NCBI GenBank assembly: GCA_002293295.1
Contig: DBCY01000102.1
Span: forward strand, 1 to 5,613
DNA length: 5,613 bases
Source of the DNA: Ruminococcus sp. UBA946
GTDB lineage: Bacteria; Bacillota; Clostridia; Oscillospirales; Ruminococcaceae
Direction of reading: 5' to 3'
Positions within the stretch are counted from its first letter, which is position 1. Each line of letters begins with the position of its first letter. Positions 5,592 to 5,613 of this stretch are shown one piece after another. The notes beneath the pieces are model-generated. The model searched no databases and was not told the DNA's origin. It saw nothing but the letters and a program-made list of their open reading frames with translations. The translations under genes were made by a program, and so were the position numbers.

Positions 5592-5613
5592 AATTAACAA
5601 TTAACAATGAACA
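5592..5613. repeat. Short tandem heptamer repeat (AATTAAC/AATGAAC), cut by the window edge
   Basis: Units read AATTAAC (5592-5598), AATTAAC (5599-5605) and AATGAAC (5606-5612), followed by A at the last base, so the array probably continues. It lies immediately after the araD terminator. In the same phase it matches the left-end heptamer ACTGACC at five of seven positions when the AATGAAC unit is used. Confidence 0.6.

Noticed and set aside
1..5613. Mobile element, CRISPR, defence or other novel multi-gene system
   Set aside because: All four supported genes belong to well-known families, and there are no transposase, integrase, long terminal repeats or spaced direct repeats.

Overview
The window looks like ordinary chromosomal DNA from a low-to-mid GC Firmicute, most likely a gut- or rumen-type clostridium (Oscillospiraceae/Lachnospiraceae-like). 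Reasons: very AT-rich intergenic DNA between moderately GC coding regions, strong AGGAGG-type ribosome binding sites, sigma-A-like promoters with extended -10 (TGn) elements, short perfect intrinsic terminators, a lipoprotein sugar-binding protein of the ABC family 1 type, and a BirA with an N-terminal helix-turn-helix. The lineage is inferred from style, not from a marker gene. All four genes are on the + strand and both window ends are intergenic.

Layout. 1-298: AT-rich intergenic DNA starting with a short heptamer repeat, then a good promoter (191-219) and a strong ribosome binding site. 299-1744: solute-binding lipoprotein, closed by a terminator at 1777-1810, so a one-gene unit with no permease genes beside it. 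1811-2113: intergenic, with a less AT-rich pocket that could hold a 35-codon ORF, then the birA promoter (1982-2010). 2114-3088: birA, closed by a terminator at 3102-3125. 3143-3175: a crowded araB control region with an imperfect palindrome and promoter-like boxes overlapping the ribosome binding site. 3181-4845 and 4866-5555: araB and araD, 20 bases apart, closed by a terminator at 5557-5589. 5592-5613: a second heptamer repeat running off the edge.

How the genes work together. AraB phosphorylates L-ribulose and AraD epimerises L-ribulose 5-phosphate to D-xylulose 5-phosphate, which enters the pentose phosphate or phosphoketolase pathway. The first step (L-arabinose isomerase, AraA) and an AraR-type regulator are not in the window, so the pathway must be completed elsewhere. 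BirA (biotin-protein ligase and probable repressor) has no functional tie to arabinose use and has its own promoter and terminator. The binding protein is probably for a sugar or oligosaccharide, but nothing here links it specifically to arabinose.

I found no RNA genes, insertion sequence, CRISPR, phage gene or convincing novel system. The points most worth a second look are the araB control region, the related heptamer repeats at both ends, the G8 tract inside araD, and the orphan binding protein.
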